The notes under the pieces are model-generated. The model saw only the letters and a program-made list of their open reading frames with translations. It was not told where the DNA came from and did no database searches. This document shows, piece by piece, positions 33,649 through 42,649 of a stretch of DNA of 64,000 bases (positions are counted from its first letter, which is position 1; every line of letters starts with the position of its first letter). Location: NCBI RefSeq assembly GCF_002931555.1, contig NZ_PSTZ01000010.1, positions 248,001 through 312,000 on the forward strand, in the 5' to 3' direction. Position numbers and translations under genes: made by a program. The DNA comes from Pseudoclavibacter sp. RFBB5 (GTDB lineage Bacteria; Actinomycetota; Actinomycetes; Actinomycetales; Microbacteriaceae).

Positions 33649-36600
33649 GCTGCGCTCTTCTCTCGTGTTCGCGGCTCGATGCGTGTTCGCACTCTGCGTC
33701 GTCGTAGACCACCGTGACTGGCCCGACGACGCCCGCTGGGAGGAGTTCAGCCTGATCGTCGAACACTCGCGTCATGGGCTCGAAGAGCGAACCGGAGGTG
33801 ACCTGCCCTTCAGCGATCAGACGGTTCCGCCACGGGTTGGTCACGCGAAGCTCCACGACGTTGCGCCCCTGACCAAGACCGCGGGCGGGAAGCTCGAAGG
33901 GCGCGGTCCACACGATGCCTGCGTCGATGCCGTTGATCGTCACCTCCGCGATATCGCTGATGTCGCCGAACCGGATGCGGACAGGATGCCCCGCTTCGGG
34001 AAGGTCGAACTCGAACCGATACTGGACCGTCCCCGAGAACCGCTGGCCTTCGTCATCGAGTTCAGTCCAGCGGATCGGCTCTGTGCTCCGGATGGGTTCA
34101 GCGCCCGGGAGGGTCATGGTCCATTCGCCCCCGACGGGGACATCGAGGGGCGCGCTCGACGGAGAGACTCCGTCCCCTGTTTCGCCCGGAAGCACGAAGA
34201 CGGAGCCGTACGGTGCGAGCGAGAGCTCGAATCCGGTCCCGTCGGAGGTGGGCCGCAGCTCGCGCCTCTCGAGTGCGACCGGGTCCCACGCAACCAAGGG
34301 TCGGTCACACCCGGGCAAGGAGATGGTCGTGGTCACGGGGTCCTCGTGCGCATTGGCGAGAAAGACGAGCAGCTCGCCGTCAACCCATCTCGCGATGCGT
34401 CGCACGTCGGTGTGAGGCACAACGAGCACCGGGGGAAAGTGTCGACGGAGCACATCGCCGAGCTCTCGAGTCGCGTGAACGTGGTCGCTATGCGTCGGCC
34501 CCCAGATCTGATCGCACAGCCTGGCGTGGCGCTTGCCGTCATCGGCGAGGGAGCGAAGTGCCGGGCGCGTACCGACGACCGTGGCACCGGCCTCCACGAG
34601 TCGCAGGATGCCCTCGAGTACCGACGTGCTCATCCGGTCACTGGAGCCTCCGAGGTAGAGCACGCGGTAGCGGGAGCTGCCTGCGCCCAGCACGCCGTCC
34701 GCGACTTCGAGGATCCCCGACAGCGCATCGGGGCCGATGTAGTCGAAGTCGTAGTCGCGCGGGACGCGCTCGTTGAAGTGATCTCCGTAGAGCCCGGTGA
34801 CGGGTGCCTCCTCGCCGATGAAGAAGGCGACGTCAACCGCTGGCCGCCCCCGGGAGAGCAGGTGCGAGCAGCGCGCGAGGTAGTCGATCCAGGGGCGGGC
34901 GACATGGGCCCAGGTCTCGTTCCGCGTGAATGCCTGGCCCAGTGATGGAGCGAGCGCCATCCCAGGAGGAGGCACCTGTGACGGCTGGTGCGGTGACGAG
35001 TGGATGCAGAATCGGGTGACACCGAGGGTGAGCTGCAGGTCGGCGACGTGCTTGAGCGACTTGGGCGAATCGCTCCACGGGTTTCGACCGGAGGTGAAGG
35101 CTTCCGAACCGGTGTGCGTTCGCTGGTGGACGTGTGCCACCGACGATGCGCCCTTGAGATCGGCAACGTAGCTCGGGGCGGGGCCCGTCTTCGAGTCGAA
35201 GGTCCACATCGCCCCCATGGGGACGTCGGCGTGCGAGCGCATCGCGAGGTCGTCCCCGAGCTGAGGCCGCCGATCTTCGAGCGCCTCCGCGTAGTAGGCC
35301 ATGCCGCGCTGGTGCGCTTCATCGGCCAGGGTGCCGTAGTACGCATCCGCGAACACTTCAGTGATCGTTCGTCTGAAGTCGCTGAGGAACAGGTCGGTCG
35401 CGGCGACGCTGTCGACCTGGAAGCCTACCGCGGCGAGCAGCCACGGGACGGGGTTGTAGCCGCGGAGCCGGACGAAATGCTCGACGAGGCGATCGCTGAT
35501 GTTCTGCAGGCCGGCTTCGATGCTGTCGCTCAGGAGCGCGTCGATCTCCGCGTCGCCGAACTGGTCGAGGTGGCGAGTGATGTAGGCCCGCACTCGATCG
35601 GCATCGAGCTTGTCGACTTCCAACCCGGTCGCTTCGGGCAGGGCCGGGCCATTCGTCTGCCCGGTGAGCGACGACCCGAAGCGGATGATCCGCCACCGTC
35701 CTGCTGGGAGCGGCTCGGTCAGCCGATCCCCGCTCAGGTTTCCGCTGAGATCGATGACCGCCTCGGACGGGACGACGGCATGGGCTGCCTGCGGGTCGGT
35801 GTCGAGCGCGTCGTAGTCGACAGAGGTAGCGAACCCGCTCTTGGCTTCGACGTGCGCTGGCCTCCCCGCTTCGTGGAGTTCGAAGCGGTCGACGATGAAC
35901 TCGCTCAGGGGCTGGAACACGGGCGGCGGTCTGACACCGCGCTCGAACGCCGAGGAGACGGCGCGGATGCCGTCTGCGCTGAGCAGCAGGCGAAACGCGC
36001 GTCCGGAGACCGGCGCGAACGACGCGGTTCGGGACGGGCACTGGTTCACTGGGAACGACGTCACATCCACGTACTCGCCGCTCCCGTCCTGCACCTGGAG
36101 CGTCGCCTCGACCGCCGGTGCGGCACCGAAACCGTGCGGGCCAGGGAGCACGATGACACACGAACGCACAGTGACCGGCTCGTCGAAATGCTGCTCGACC
36201 CAGGCTGTCGAGAACTCGTCGGGGTCGCGTTCGAGCCGAACGCTCCCACCCGACGCCTTCATGTCCCCGCTGGGAACGGAAGGGGCAGAGGTCTCGATGC
36301 CCTCAGGCTCGAGGGCATCGTGCTCGGGGTCGAACGGAACGGCCAGCACGAAGAGATCCTTGACGTGCCCGGATCCGGCTCCGGCGCCGCTCCCCCATTT
36401 GGGCACCGCTTGGAAGGGCCCCGCGACATCGGGCAGCGGGGCTAGCTCGGCCAGCGTTGCGCCGTCCACGACCGTCTGCGACCAGACGAGCTTGCGCATG
36501 GCGTCGTCCGCACTGACCCATGGGGCGCCAGACGCGCTCCACCCCGCCGACGTCGCCACGGTGAACTCCAGACCCAGTTCGCGGGCAGTCGCGCTGGCTG

Positions 36601-36844
36601 TCCTGATCGCGTCCCGCCACCGCCCCGTCCCCGGGATGACCGGGTCCGGGACGACAAGCGGGTTCCCAAGCGCACCGTCGAAGGCCTGGACCCCCCGGAT
36701 CCCGACCGCGTGCAGCCAGCGCAGATCGGCGTCGATGCCGTCTGGATCGACGTTCCCGTCCATCCAGTGCCACCAGGCACGAGGTCGCGCGTCGTCTGGC
36801 GGCTGAACGAACGCGTTCCAGAGGTCATCGTGGCGGTCGGTCAT
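33626..36844 (-). CDS. GH106-type alpha-L-rhamnosidase
   Basis: A 1072-residue protein. The N-terminal RPRAWWHWMDGNVDPDGI and LRWLHAVGIRGVQAFDG segment is the start of the TIM-barrel of the GH106 rhamnosidase family. After the barrel and intermediate beta domains, the C-terminus (about 950-1050) is a jelly roll with VTINGIDAGIVWTAPFELP and VTNPWRNRLIAEGQ. No signal peptide is seen, so it acts inside the cell on imported oligosaccharides or glycosides. The start at 36844 has AAGGA 8 nt upstream; the frame is open to 37072 but overlaps the ABC ATPase gene. It follows the importer genes after 49 nt. Rhamnose on pectin (rhamnogalacturonan) or on flavonoid glycosides are both plausible substrates. 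Confidence 0.85.
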   Translation of the reverse strand: MTDRHDDLWNAFVQPPDDARPRAWWHWMDGNVDPDGIDADLRWLHAVGIRGVQAFDGALGNPLVVPDPVIPGTGRWRDAIRTASATARELGLEFTVATSAGWSASGAPWVSADDAMRKLVWSQTVVDGATLAELAPLPDVAGPFQAVPKWGSGAGAGSGHVKDLFVLAVPFDPEHDALEPEGIETSAPSVPSGDMKASGGSVRLERDPDEFSTAWVEQHFDEPVTVRSCVIVLPGPHGFGAAPAVEATLQVQDGSGEYVDVTSFPVNQCPSRTASFAPVSGRAFRLLLSADGIRAVSSAFERGVRPPPVFQPLSEFIVDRFELHEAGRPAHVEAKSGFATSVDYDALDTDPQAAHAVVPSEAVIDLSGNLSGDRLTEPLPAGRWRIIRFGSSLTGQTNGPALPEATGLEVDKLDADRVRAYITRHLDQFGDAEIDALLSDSIEAGLQNISDRLVEHFVRLRGYNPVPWLLAAVGFQVDSVAATDLFLSDFRRTITEVFADAYYGTLADEAHQRGMAYYAEALEDRRPQLGDDLAMRSHADVPMGAMWTFDSKTGPAPSYVADLKGASSVAHVHQRTHTGSEAFTSGRNPWSDSPKSLKHVADLQLTLGVTRFCIHSSPHQPSQVPPPGMALAPSLGQAFTRNETWAHVARPWIDYLARCSHLLSRGRPAVDVAFFIGEEAPVTGLYGDHFNERVPRDYDFDYIGPDALSGILEVADGVLGAGSSRYRVLYLGGSSDRMSTSVLEGILRLVEAGATVVGTRPALRSLADDGKRHARLCDQIWGPTHSDHVHATRELGDVLRRHFPPVLVVPHTDVRRIARWVDGELLVFLANAHEDPVTTTISLPGCDRPLVAWDPVALERRELRPTSDGTGFELSLAPYGSVFVLPGETGDGVSPSSAPLDVPVGGEWTMTLPGAEPIRSTEPIRWTELDDEGQRFSGTVQYRFEFDLPEAGHPVRIRFGDISDIAEVTINGIDAGIVWTAPFELPARGLGQGRNVVELRVTNPWRNRLIAEGQVTSGSLFEPMTRVFDDQAELLPAGVVGPVTVVYDDAECEHASSREHERRAQHGRCYPS

Positions 36845-36893
36845 GGCGGTGTCCTTCTTGCTCACGTCGTTGAAGCTGGCTGCCGCGGCGTCC

Positions 36894-37781
36894 TCAGCGG
36901 ACCGCTGTGATCGACTCCGTCTGCGCCTCGAGGAACCTGCGCCGTTCCGTTCGTCGCTTCGCTTGCACCGCGGGATTCGCGACAGGAGCTGCGAGCAGCA
37001 GCGCCCGCGTGTAGGCGTGCTGGGGGTCCTCGATGACCGAGGCAGTCGGCCCGGTCTCGAGGATGCGCCCATCGCGCATGACTGCTACCCGCTGGCTGAT
37101 GTGCTTGACGACATCGAGGTCGTGGGTGATGAAGAGCAGAGCGACGCCAGTGCGTTCGCGGATCTCGGTGAAGAGCTCCAGGACGCGTGCTTGGGTCGTC
37201 AGGTCCAGGGCGCTGACCGCCTCATCGCAGACGATCAGGCGCGGGTCCCGGCACAGCGCGCGAGCGATGGCGATTCGCTGCCGCTGACCGCCGGAGAACT
37301 CCTTCGCGTAGCGGTTTCCGGAGTTCGCGGGCAACTGGACCTGGTCGAGGAGGTCGCGGACCCGCGCGTCGGCCTCGGTTCGCGTGCTGCCCGTGACGAG
37401 GAGCGGTTCGGTGAGGATGTCGTTGACCGTCATGGCGGGGTTCAGCGACGTGTACGGGTCCTGGAACACCACCTGGATATCGCGGCTCAGCGCCCGGCGC
37501 TCCTTGGGCTTGAGGTTGACGATCGATCGCCCATCGAACCGGATCTCGCCGGACGCGATCGGTGCCAGCCCGAGGACGGCGCGTCCGATGGTCGACTTCC
37601 CGGACCCGGACTCTCCGACGAGCCCGACCGTCTCGCCCGGCGCGATGCGCAGATCGACCTCGTGGAGCACGCGGAACTTCTTCCGCTTCCGGACCCGGCC
37701 CGGGTACTCGACGACGAGCTTCTGGATCGACAACAGGTCTCCCTGAGGCGTCGGGGTGGGTGTTTCCTGGGCGGCGCTCAT
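36894..37781 (-). CDS. ABC transporter ATP-binding protein (OppF/DppF-type)
   Basis: A 295-residue ATPase with Walker A GESGSGKST (56-64), signature FSGGQRQRIAIARAL, Walker B RLIVCDEAVSALD and the H-loop ITHDLDVV; the C-terminal ILETGPTASVIEDPQHAYTRALL is typical of the Opp/Dpp class. It energises the peptide/oligosaccharide importer encoded just upstream. The start at 37781 (AAGGGAGCG upstream) overlaps the stop of the permease-ATPase gene as ATGA. Confidence 0.92.
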   Translation of the reverse strand: MSAAQETPTPTPQGDLLSIQKLVVEYPGRVRKRKKFRVLHEVDLRIAPGETVGLVGESGSGKSTIGRAVLGLAPIASGEIRFDGRSIVNLKPKERRALSRDIQVVFQDPYTSLNPAMTVNDILTEPLLVTGSTRTEADARVRDLLDQVQLPANSGNRYAKEFSGGQRQRIAIARALCRDPRLIVCDEAVSALDLTTQARVLELFTEIRERTGVALLFITHDLDVVKHISQRVAVMRDGRILETGPTASVIEDPQHAYTRALLLAAPVANPAVQAKRRTERRRFLEAQTESITAVR

Positions 37782-39622
37782 GCGTTCGCTCCCTTCGAGC
37801 TTGGGATTCCGTCCGCTGCAGACGACGCTGGGTCGTCTGTCTCCCATTCCACCTGTCCGAGCGTGGATGCGAGGAGCGAGCGGGTGTACTCGTGCTGTGG
37901 CCTCGCGAAGAGTTCGGTCACCTCTGCGACCTCGACGATCTCGCCCGAGCGCATGACGGCGACTCGATCGCAGATGTCGGCGACGACTCCGAAGTTGTGC
38001 GTCACGATGATCACGCCCATGCCGCGTTCCGCTTGCAGGTCGCGGATCAGCTCGAGGACGTCGGCCTGCACCGTCACATCCAGCGCCGTCGTCGGCTCGT
38101 CCGCGATGAGCAGGTCGGGGTTGCAGGAGACAGCGCCCGCGATCAGCACGCGCTGCGCCATTCCGCCGGAGATCTCGTGGGGGTACGAGCGGAAGAGCCG
38201 TTCCGGGTCGGGGATGCCCACTCGCGCGAGGAGCCGCAGTGCTTCCGCCTTGGCCTCGTTCTTCCCGAGCCCGAGGTGATGACGCATGGGCTGCGTCAGC
38301 TGGAAGCCGATCCGGAACGCAGGATCGAGATTGCTCATCGGCTCCTGTGGGATGTACCCGATCGACTTTCCGAGGAGTGCAGCACGCTTCTTCGGGGAGA
38401 GCTCGAGCAGATCCTGCCCATTGAACGTGAGGGCATCAGCCTGCATACGCGCCTCGGGTGGCAGCAGCCCGAGCACCGAGAACGCCGTCTGCGACTTGCC
38501 GGAACCCGACTCGCCGACGAGACCGAGGATCTCACCGCGCTCGAGCGTCAGCGACACCTGCTTGACGACCATGGTCTCGCCGCCGTCGGCTCGGGGGTAC
38601 GACACCCGAAGCCCTTCGACCCCGATGAGCTGGCCAGCTGGCGTGTGGGTAGTGACCTCGGGTCGCGGCGCTGTCGGCTCGGACGCGCGGTTCGCAACCA
38701 CGTTCCTCGCATTCCGCACTTTGCGGGTCGGCGCGATCGTGTGATCGGAGAGCGCATCCCGGATGCCGTTTCCGATGAGGGTGAACGACATGATCGTGAG
38801 GACCAGCGCCAGGCTCGGCCAGAGCAGCAGCACCGGCGCGCTGTAGATGTTCTGGGAGGCGTCCTGGAGCATGAGGCCCCAGCTCGACCGGTCGCTCGAG
38901 CCGAGCCCGAGGAAGGCGATGCCTGCCTCGATGCCAATGCCGGCGCTCGCCAGCATGGCCGCTTGGATGATCGTGGGCTTGATCACGACGGGGAGGATGT
39001 GCCTGCGCATGATGCGCGTGTCTCCCAGACCGGAGACCTTGGCGGCGTCGACGTAGAGCTCCTCGCGCACAGCGCGAACGGAGCTTCGGATGAGCAGGAA
39101 GACCGAGGGGGCGATGAGGACGCCGAAGACGGCGAGGGCGAGCTCGGAGCTGCGCCCGACCCTCGCGAGGACGACGAGGAGCACGACGATCGCGGGGAGC
39201 GACATGAGCGCACCGCTGATCCAGACGCTGATCCCGTCGACCAGGCCCCGGCGGTACCCCGCGAGGAGACCGCTCGGGATGCCGATCGCCATGCTCACGC
39301 CGATCACGATCGCCGCGCTGATCAGGCTGGTCCGGGCACCGTAGAGGAGGTTCGCCCAGACGTCGCGTCCCACCCCATCGGCTCCCAGCGGGTGCTCGGC
39401 GGTGAACGGAGGTGCGAGCACGTCGGCGATCTTCGCCTCGAGGGGGTCGTAGGACGTCAGCAGGGGTGCGCAGATCGCTGCGAGGATGACCACCAGGATG
39501 AACGAGGCGGAGACGACGACCGCGGGGTCGCGAAGGAGCCGTCGAAGCACCCCTGGGCGGCGATCGTCCTCTTCGCTGAGCTGCAGCGAGGCGGACGTTC
39601 CGGAGACGAGATCGGCAGTCAT
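37778..39622 (-). CDS. ABC transporter permease/ATPase fusion (DppC-DppD type)
   Basis: A 614-residue single chain. Residues 1-300 are an OppC/DppC-type permease with about six membrane segments (VVSASFILVVILAAICAPLL first) and the HPLGADGVGRDVWANLLYGAR block. Residues about 325-600 are an OppD/DppD-type ATPase with Walker A GESGSGKSQ, signature ISGGMAQRVLIAGA and Walker B LLIADEPTTALD. Such fusions are found in a subset of actinobacterial importers. The ATG at 39622 overlaps the dppB-type stop (ATGA). No frameshift or stop separates the parts, so the fusion is real in this sequence. Confidence 0.92.
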   Translation of the reverse strand: MTADLVSGTSASLQLSEEDDRRPGVLRRLLRDPAVVVSASFILVVILAAICAPLLTSYDPLEAKIADVLAPPFTAEHPLGADGVGRDVWANLLYGARTSLISAAIVIGVSMAIGIPSGLLAGYRRGLVDGISVWISGALMSLPAIVVLLVVLARVGRSSELALAVFGVLIAPSVFLLIRSSVRAVREELYVDAAKVSGLGDTRIMRRHILPVVIKPTIIQAAMLASAGIGIEAGIAFLGLGSSDRSSWGLMLQDASQNIYSAPVLLLWPSLALVLTIMSFTLIGNGIRDALSDHTIAPTRKVRNARNVVANRASEPTAPRPEVTTHTPAGQLIGVEGLRVSYPRADGGETMVVKQVSLTLERGEILGLVGESGSGKSQTAFSVLGLLPPEARMQADALTFNGQDLLELSPKKRAALLGKSIGYIPQEPMSNLDPAFRIGFQLTQPMRHHLGLGKNEAKAEALRLLARVGIPDPERLFRSYPHEISGGMAQRVLIAGAVSCNPDLLIADEPTTALDVTVQADVLELIRDLQAERGMGVIIVTHNFGVVADICDRVAVMRSGEIVEVAEVTELFARPQHEYTRSLLASTLGQVEWETDDPASSAADGIPSSKGANA

Positions 39623-40560
39623 GAGACACGCACCTTCGGGTTGACCCATCCCTGGGCGAGATCGACGAGCAGGTTCACGATCACGACGAGCACGACCGTG
39701 ATGACGACGACCCCCATGACCACCGGGAGGTCGCCTTGGCTTGCGGAGATGGACGCCTGCGTCCCGATCCCCGGGATGTTGAAGACCTTCTCCACGATCA
39801 CCGACCCGGAGATGGAGACGATGAACATGAGGGAGACCGTTGTCAGCGTCGGGCCTGCCGCATTCCGCAAGGCGTGCTGGAGCAGGACGCGCGACTCGGG
39901 GATGCCACGGCTGCGCAGCGTGCGCACGAAGTCCTGTCGTAGCACGTCGATCATGGAGCCGCGGATCTGCATGGCGATCGATGCGACTGCGCCGAGCGCG
40001 AGCGCGACGACCGGCAGGATGATCGACGCGAACCACAGCGACGGTGATGCGAACAAGCCGACGTACCCCGTCGCTGGAAGGAGCCGCAGCTGCACGGCGA
40101 AGACGTAGGCCAGGACGATCGCGACCAGGAAGCCTGGAATCGCCTGGACGAAGGTCGAGGAGACCTGCAGCCCACGATCGAGCGCACCGCGGCGGAGGGC
40201 CGCCGCGACACCGACTCCTGCGCCGAGGATGGAGGCGAGCAGGATGGAGCCGATCACCATGGAGAGCGTCGGCGGCAGCGTGAGGGCGACGACCTGGGTG
40301 ACTGGCTGGTTCCCGTACCAGGAGGCGCCGAGGTCGCCTTGGATCGCCGAGGTGAGCCAGTTCCAGTACTGCGCGAGGACGGGCTCCGTGAGGCCAAGCT
40401 CAACACGCTTCTGTTCGACCTGCTCCACGGTCGCGGTCGGACCGAGAATCTGCCGCGCAGGATCCGCGCCGGTCAAGTTGAGCAGGAAGAAGGTGAACGT
40501 CGAGATGACGAACAGCAGCAGCGCTCCCGCGCCGAGCCGGCGGAGGATGAAGACGAGCAT
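39619..40560 (-). CDS. ABC transporter permease (OppB/DppB-type)
   Basis: A 313-residue membrane protein starting MLVFILRRLGAGALLLFVIS, with six membrane segments and the EAA-like loop near FVRTLRSRGIPESRVLLQHALRN split by the usual Gly. The GADPARQILG segment after the first helix is typical of this class. It forms the channel together with the permease half of the fusion protein. It lies 87 nt downstream of the binding-protein gene in the same operon. Confidence 0.92.
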   Translation of the reverse strand: MLVFILRRLGAGALLLFVISTFTFFLLNLTGADPARQILGPTATVEQVEQKRVELGLTEPVLAQYWNWLTSAIQGDLGASWYGNQPVTQVVALTLPPTLSMVIGSILLASILGAGVGVAAALRRGALDRGLQVSSTFVQAIPGFLVAIVLAYVFAVQLRLLPATGYVGLFASPSLWFASIILPVVALALGAVASIAMQIRGSMIDVLRQDFVRTLRSRGIPESRVLLQHALRNAAGPTLTTVSLMFIVSISGSVIVEKVFNIPGIGTQASISASQGDLPVVMGVVVITVVLVVIVNLLVDLAQGWVNPKVRVS

Positions 40561-40647
40561 GGTGGACTCCTGGGCTGTCGAGTGGGGATCTGGAAGGTGG
40601 TGCGGCCGCCAACGGCCGACGCCCGGGGAGGGCGCCGGCCATCAGAT

Positions 40648-42171
40648 TCAGCTGGTCGGCTGGATGTTCCAGATCGGCGGGAAGGTGGAGTACTTCTGCC
40701 CTTCCGCGGTCACGCCGCTGGAGAGCCCGAAGGAGTTGTCGCCCTGGATCCACGGGGCGAACCAGGCCTGCTCCACGACGTAGGTGTTGAGTTCCTGGAA
40801 GGTCTTCGCCTGCTCGTCCCCGGTCTCGCCCTGCGCCTTGGTGATGAGCTCGACGATCTTCGGGTCGTTCACGTGGAAGGTGTTCCAGAGTGCATCCGGG
40901 TCCAGCGCGATCTGCGTCGTGTCCCAGGAGCGGTTGGCGTCGAGCCGGAAGATCGCTGCGGGGTACTTCGCGCCGAGAAGGTCTGAGATGAACGTCTCAC
41001 CGTTGACCGGCTGGTATTCCGTCGTGATGCCGATCGCTGCGAGGGCTTCGGTGACCGCTGCCTGCTCCGAAGGGTAGATCGGCGAGACGTCCGGCATCGG
41101 CAGCACGAACCCGTCTGCGTAGCCGGCTTCGGCCATCAGCTCCTTGGCCTTGGCGACGTCGTAGGGGTAGCGCTCTTCCAGCTCAGGCAGGTACGCGGTG
41201 CTGTCGACGCTGAACATCTGCGCCGTCTTCGCCCCCTTGCCGTTGTAGAGCTGGTCGAAGAGCGACTGGCGGTCGAGCGCGTAGTTGATGGCCTGGCGGA
41301 CGCGCACGTCGGCCAGAGCGGGCACGAGCGTGCCCTCACGATCGAAGAGGTAGAGCCCGTTCGCGTTGTAGGACGGGAAGGAGACGACTTCCTGCCCCGC
41401 GGAGGAGACCGACTCGACGTCCTTCGGTTCGATGTTCGCGACGTTCACCTGGCCCGCTCGGAGCGCGTTGATCATGGCGTTCTTGTCGTTGAAGATCGTC
41501 GCCGTGATCTCGTCGTACGGGTACAGCTCCTGGTTCCAGTAGTCGGCGTTGCGTGTGTACACGTACTTGCTGCCCGCCTGGGTCGAGGGGCTGAGGGTGT
41601 ACGGGCCGGATCCGACGGGAGTGGTCGCGAGCGATCCATCTTCCAGGTGGCTGGGGCTGGCCATCATGCCGGCAGGGCCGCCGAGGCTGGGCAGGAATGA
41701 GGGGTCCGGCGCAGACAGCTTGATGTCGACAGCGGTGGGGTCGACCACGGTCACCTCTTCGATGAACCGAAGCTGGGTTGCACTTCCACCGGAACCGGTC
41801 TTCGCGGACTCGAGGTTCGCCTTGACGGCCTCTGCGTCGAGGGCGGTGCCGTCGGTGAACTTCACATCGTCGCGGAGCTTGAGGCTCAGCACGGTGCTGT
41901 CGTCGTTGTAGGACCATTCGGTGGCGACGTTGGCCACCGGCTCGCCCTCGTTGTCGTTGCGCAGCAGCGAGTCGTAGACGGGCTGGGTGTACCAGATCTC
42001 GGGCCCCGTGAGCAGGTCACCGGGCTGCCAGGACTGCGGCGGGGAGACGGTAGCCAGTGCCAGGGTCCCGCCGGTCGACGACCCGCCGGCAGCAGGTTGT
42101 CCCGAGCATGCGGTGGCGGCGAGCGCGATGGCTATGGCAGCGGCGGCAGCTGTCGCGAATTTTCTTCTCAT
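40648..42171 (-). CDS. ABC transporter substrate-binding lipoprotein (SBP family 5)
   Basis: A 507-residue lipoprotein with a signal peptide ending at Cys22 (ATAC). The mature part has the family 5 blocks YNDDSTVLSLKLRDDVKFTD and GSGPYTL, and the N-terminal region LLTGPEIWYTQPVYDSLL. Members bind peptides, but in this class also oligosaccharides, nickel or glycosides. The gene heads an operon with permease, permease-ATPase, ATPase, GH106 and esterase genes, so an oligosaccharide or glycoside ligand is more likely here than a peptide. Confidence 0.9.
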   Translation of the reverse strand: MRRKFATAAAAAIAIALAATACSGQPAAGGSSTGGTLALATVSPPQSWQPGDLLTGPEIWYTQPVYDSLLRNDNEGEPVANVATEWSYNDDSTVLSLKLRDDVKFTDGTALDAEAVKANLESAKTGSGGSATQLRFIEEVTVVDPTAVDIKLSAPDPSFLPSLGGPAGMMASPSHLEDGSLATTPVGSGPYTLSPSTQAGSKYVYTRNADYWNQELYPYDEITATIFNDKNAMINALRAGQVNVANIEPKDVESVSSAGQEVVSFPSYNANGLYLFDREGTLVPALADVRVRQAINYALDRQSLFDQLYNGKGAKTAQMFSVDSTAYLPELEERYPYDVAKAKELMAEAGYADGFVLPMPDVSPIYPSEQAAVTEALAAIGITTEYQPVNGETFISDLLGAKYPAAIFRLDANRSWDTTQIALDPDALWNTFHVNDPKIVELITKAQGETGDEQAKTFQELNTYVVEQAWFAPWIQGDNSFGLSSGVTAEGQKYSTFPPIWNIQPTS

Positions 42172-42649
42172 GTGCGTTTCCTTCGGCTGAGGTGTTGTGC
42201 TCCGAACGTCGGCAGCTTCGCCAGGAGAGCGGTGACACCATCACAGCGCCGTGGCTGCTGGCGACACCCTCCCGCCGCGGCGACCTTGTCGCGGGAGGGA
42301 GGAAGAGACGTCGTTGTTTCTTTGTTCAGGCCCGGTGTTCGGATTCGAGTCGCGTCCAGGCCCAGACCGAGACTCGTGACGCAGAACCGCTTGCTTGCGT
42401 GTTCCGGTGCGCCTAGTCCAGACTTTAGCCCAGAATGAACATAAATAGGGTCCTGGGAGATAGCGACCAGTGATGCCCGGTATAGACAGATGTGAGGCGG
42501 GCTTCAGAGAGCCGGATGCCGCCCTCATCCCACCGACCGTACTCGCTGCGCCGCATGGACCGCCGAGCCCAGAAGCTAGACTCGGCGGCGACCAGAACGG
42601 CACGGGCGCCGCGCGGGAAGCCACTGACAGACGACGAGGACGGCAGAGC
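42172..42649. promoter_or_regulatory. divergent regulatory region with a leader hairpin
   Basis: The 478 bp separate the importer operon from the second ROK gene. It contains the hairpin CCCTCCCGC (42267-42275) / GCGGGAGGG (42291-42299), a perfect 9-bp stem with a 15-nt loop about 100 nt before the binding-protein start. An AT-rich patch (ACATAAATAGGG, about 42440) probably holds promoters. I see no gene in it. Confidence 0.5.

Noticed and set aside
37562-40108. Open frame of 848 codons on the plus strand
   Set aside because: It is antisense to the importer permease and ATPase genes, which have full motifs.
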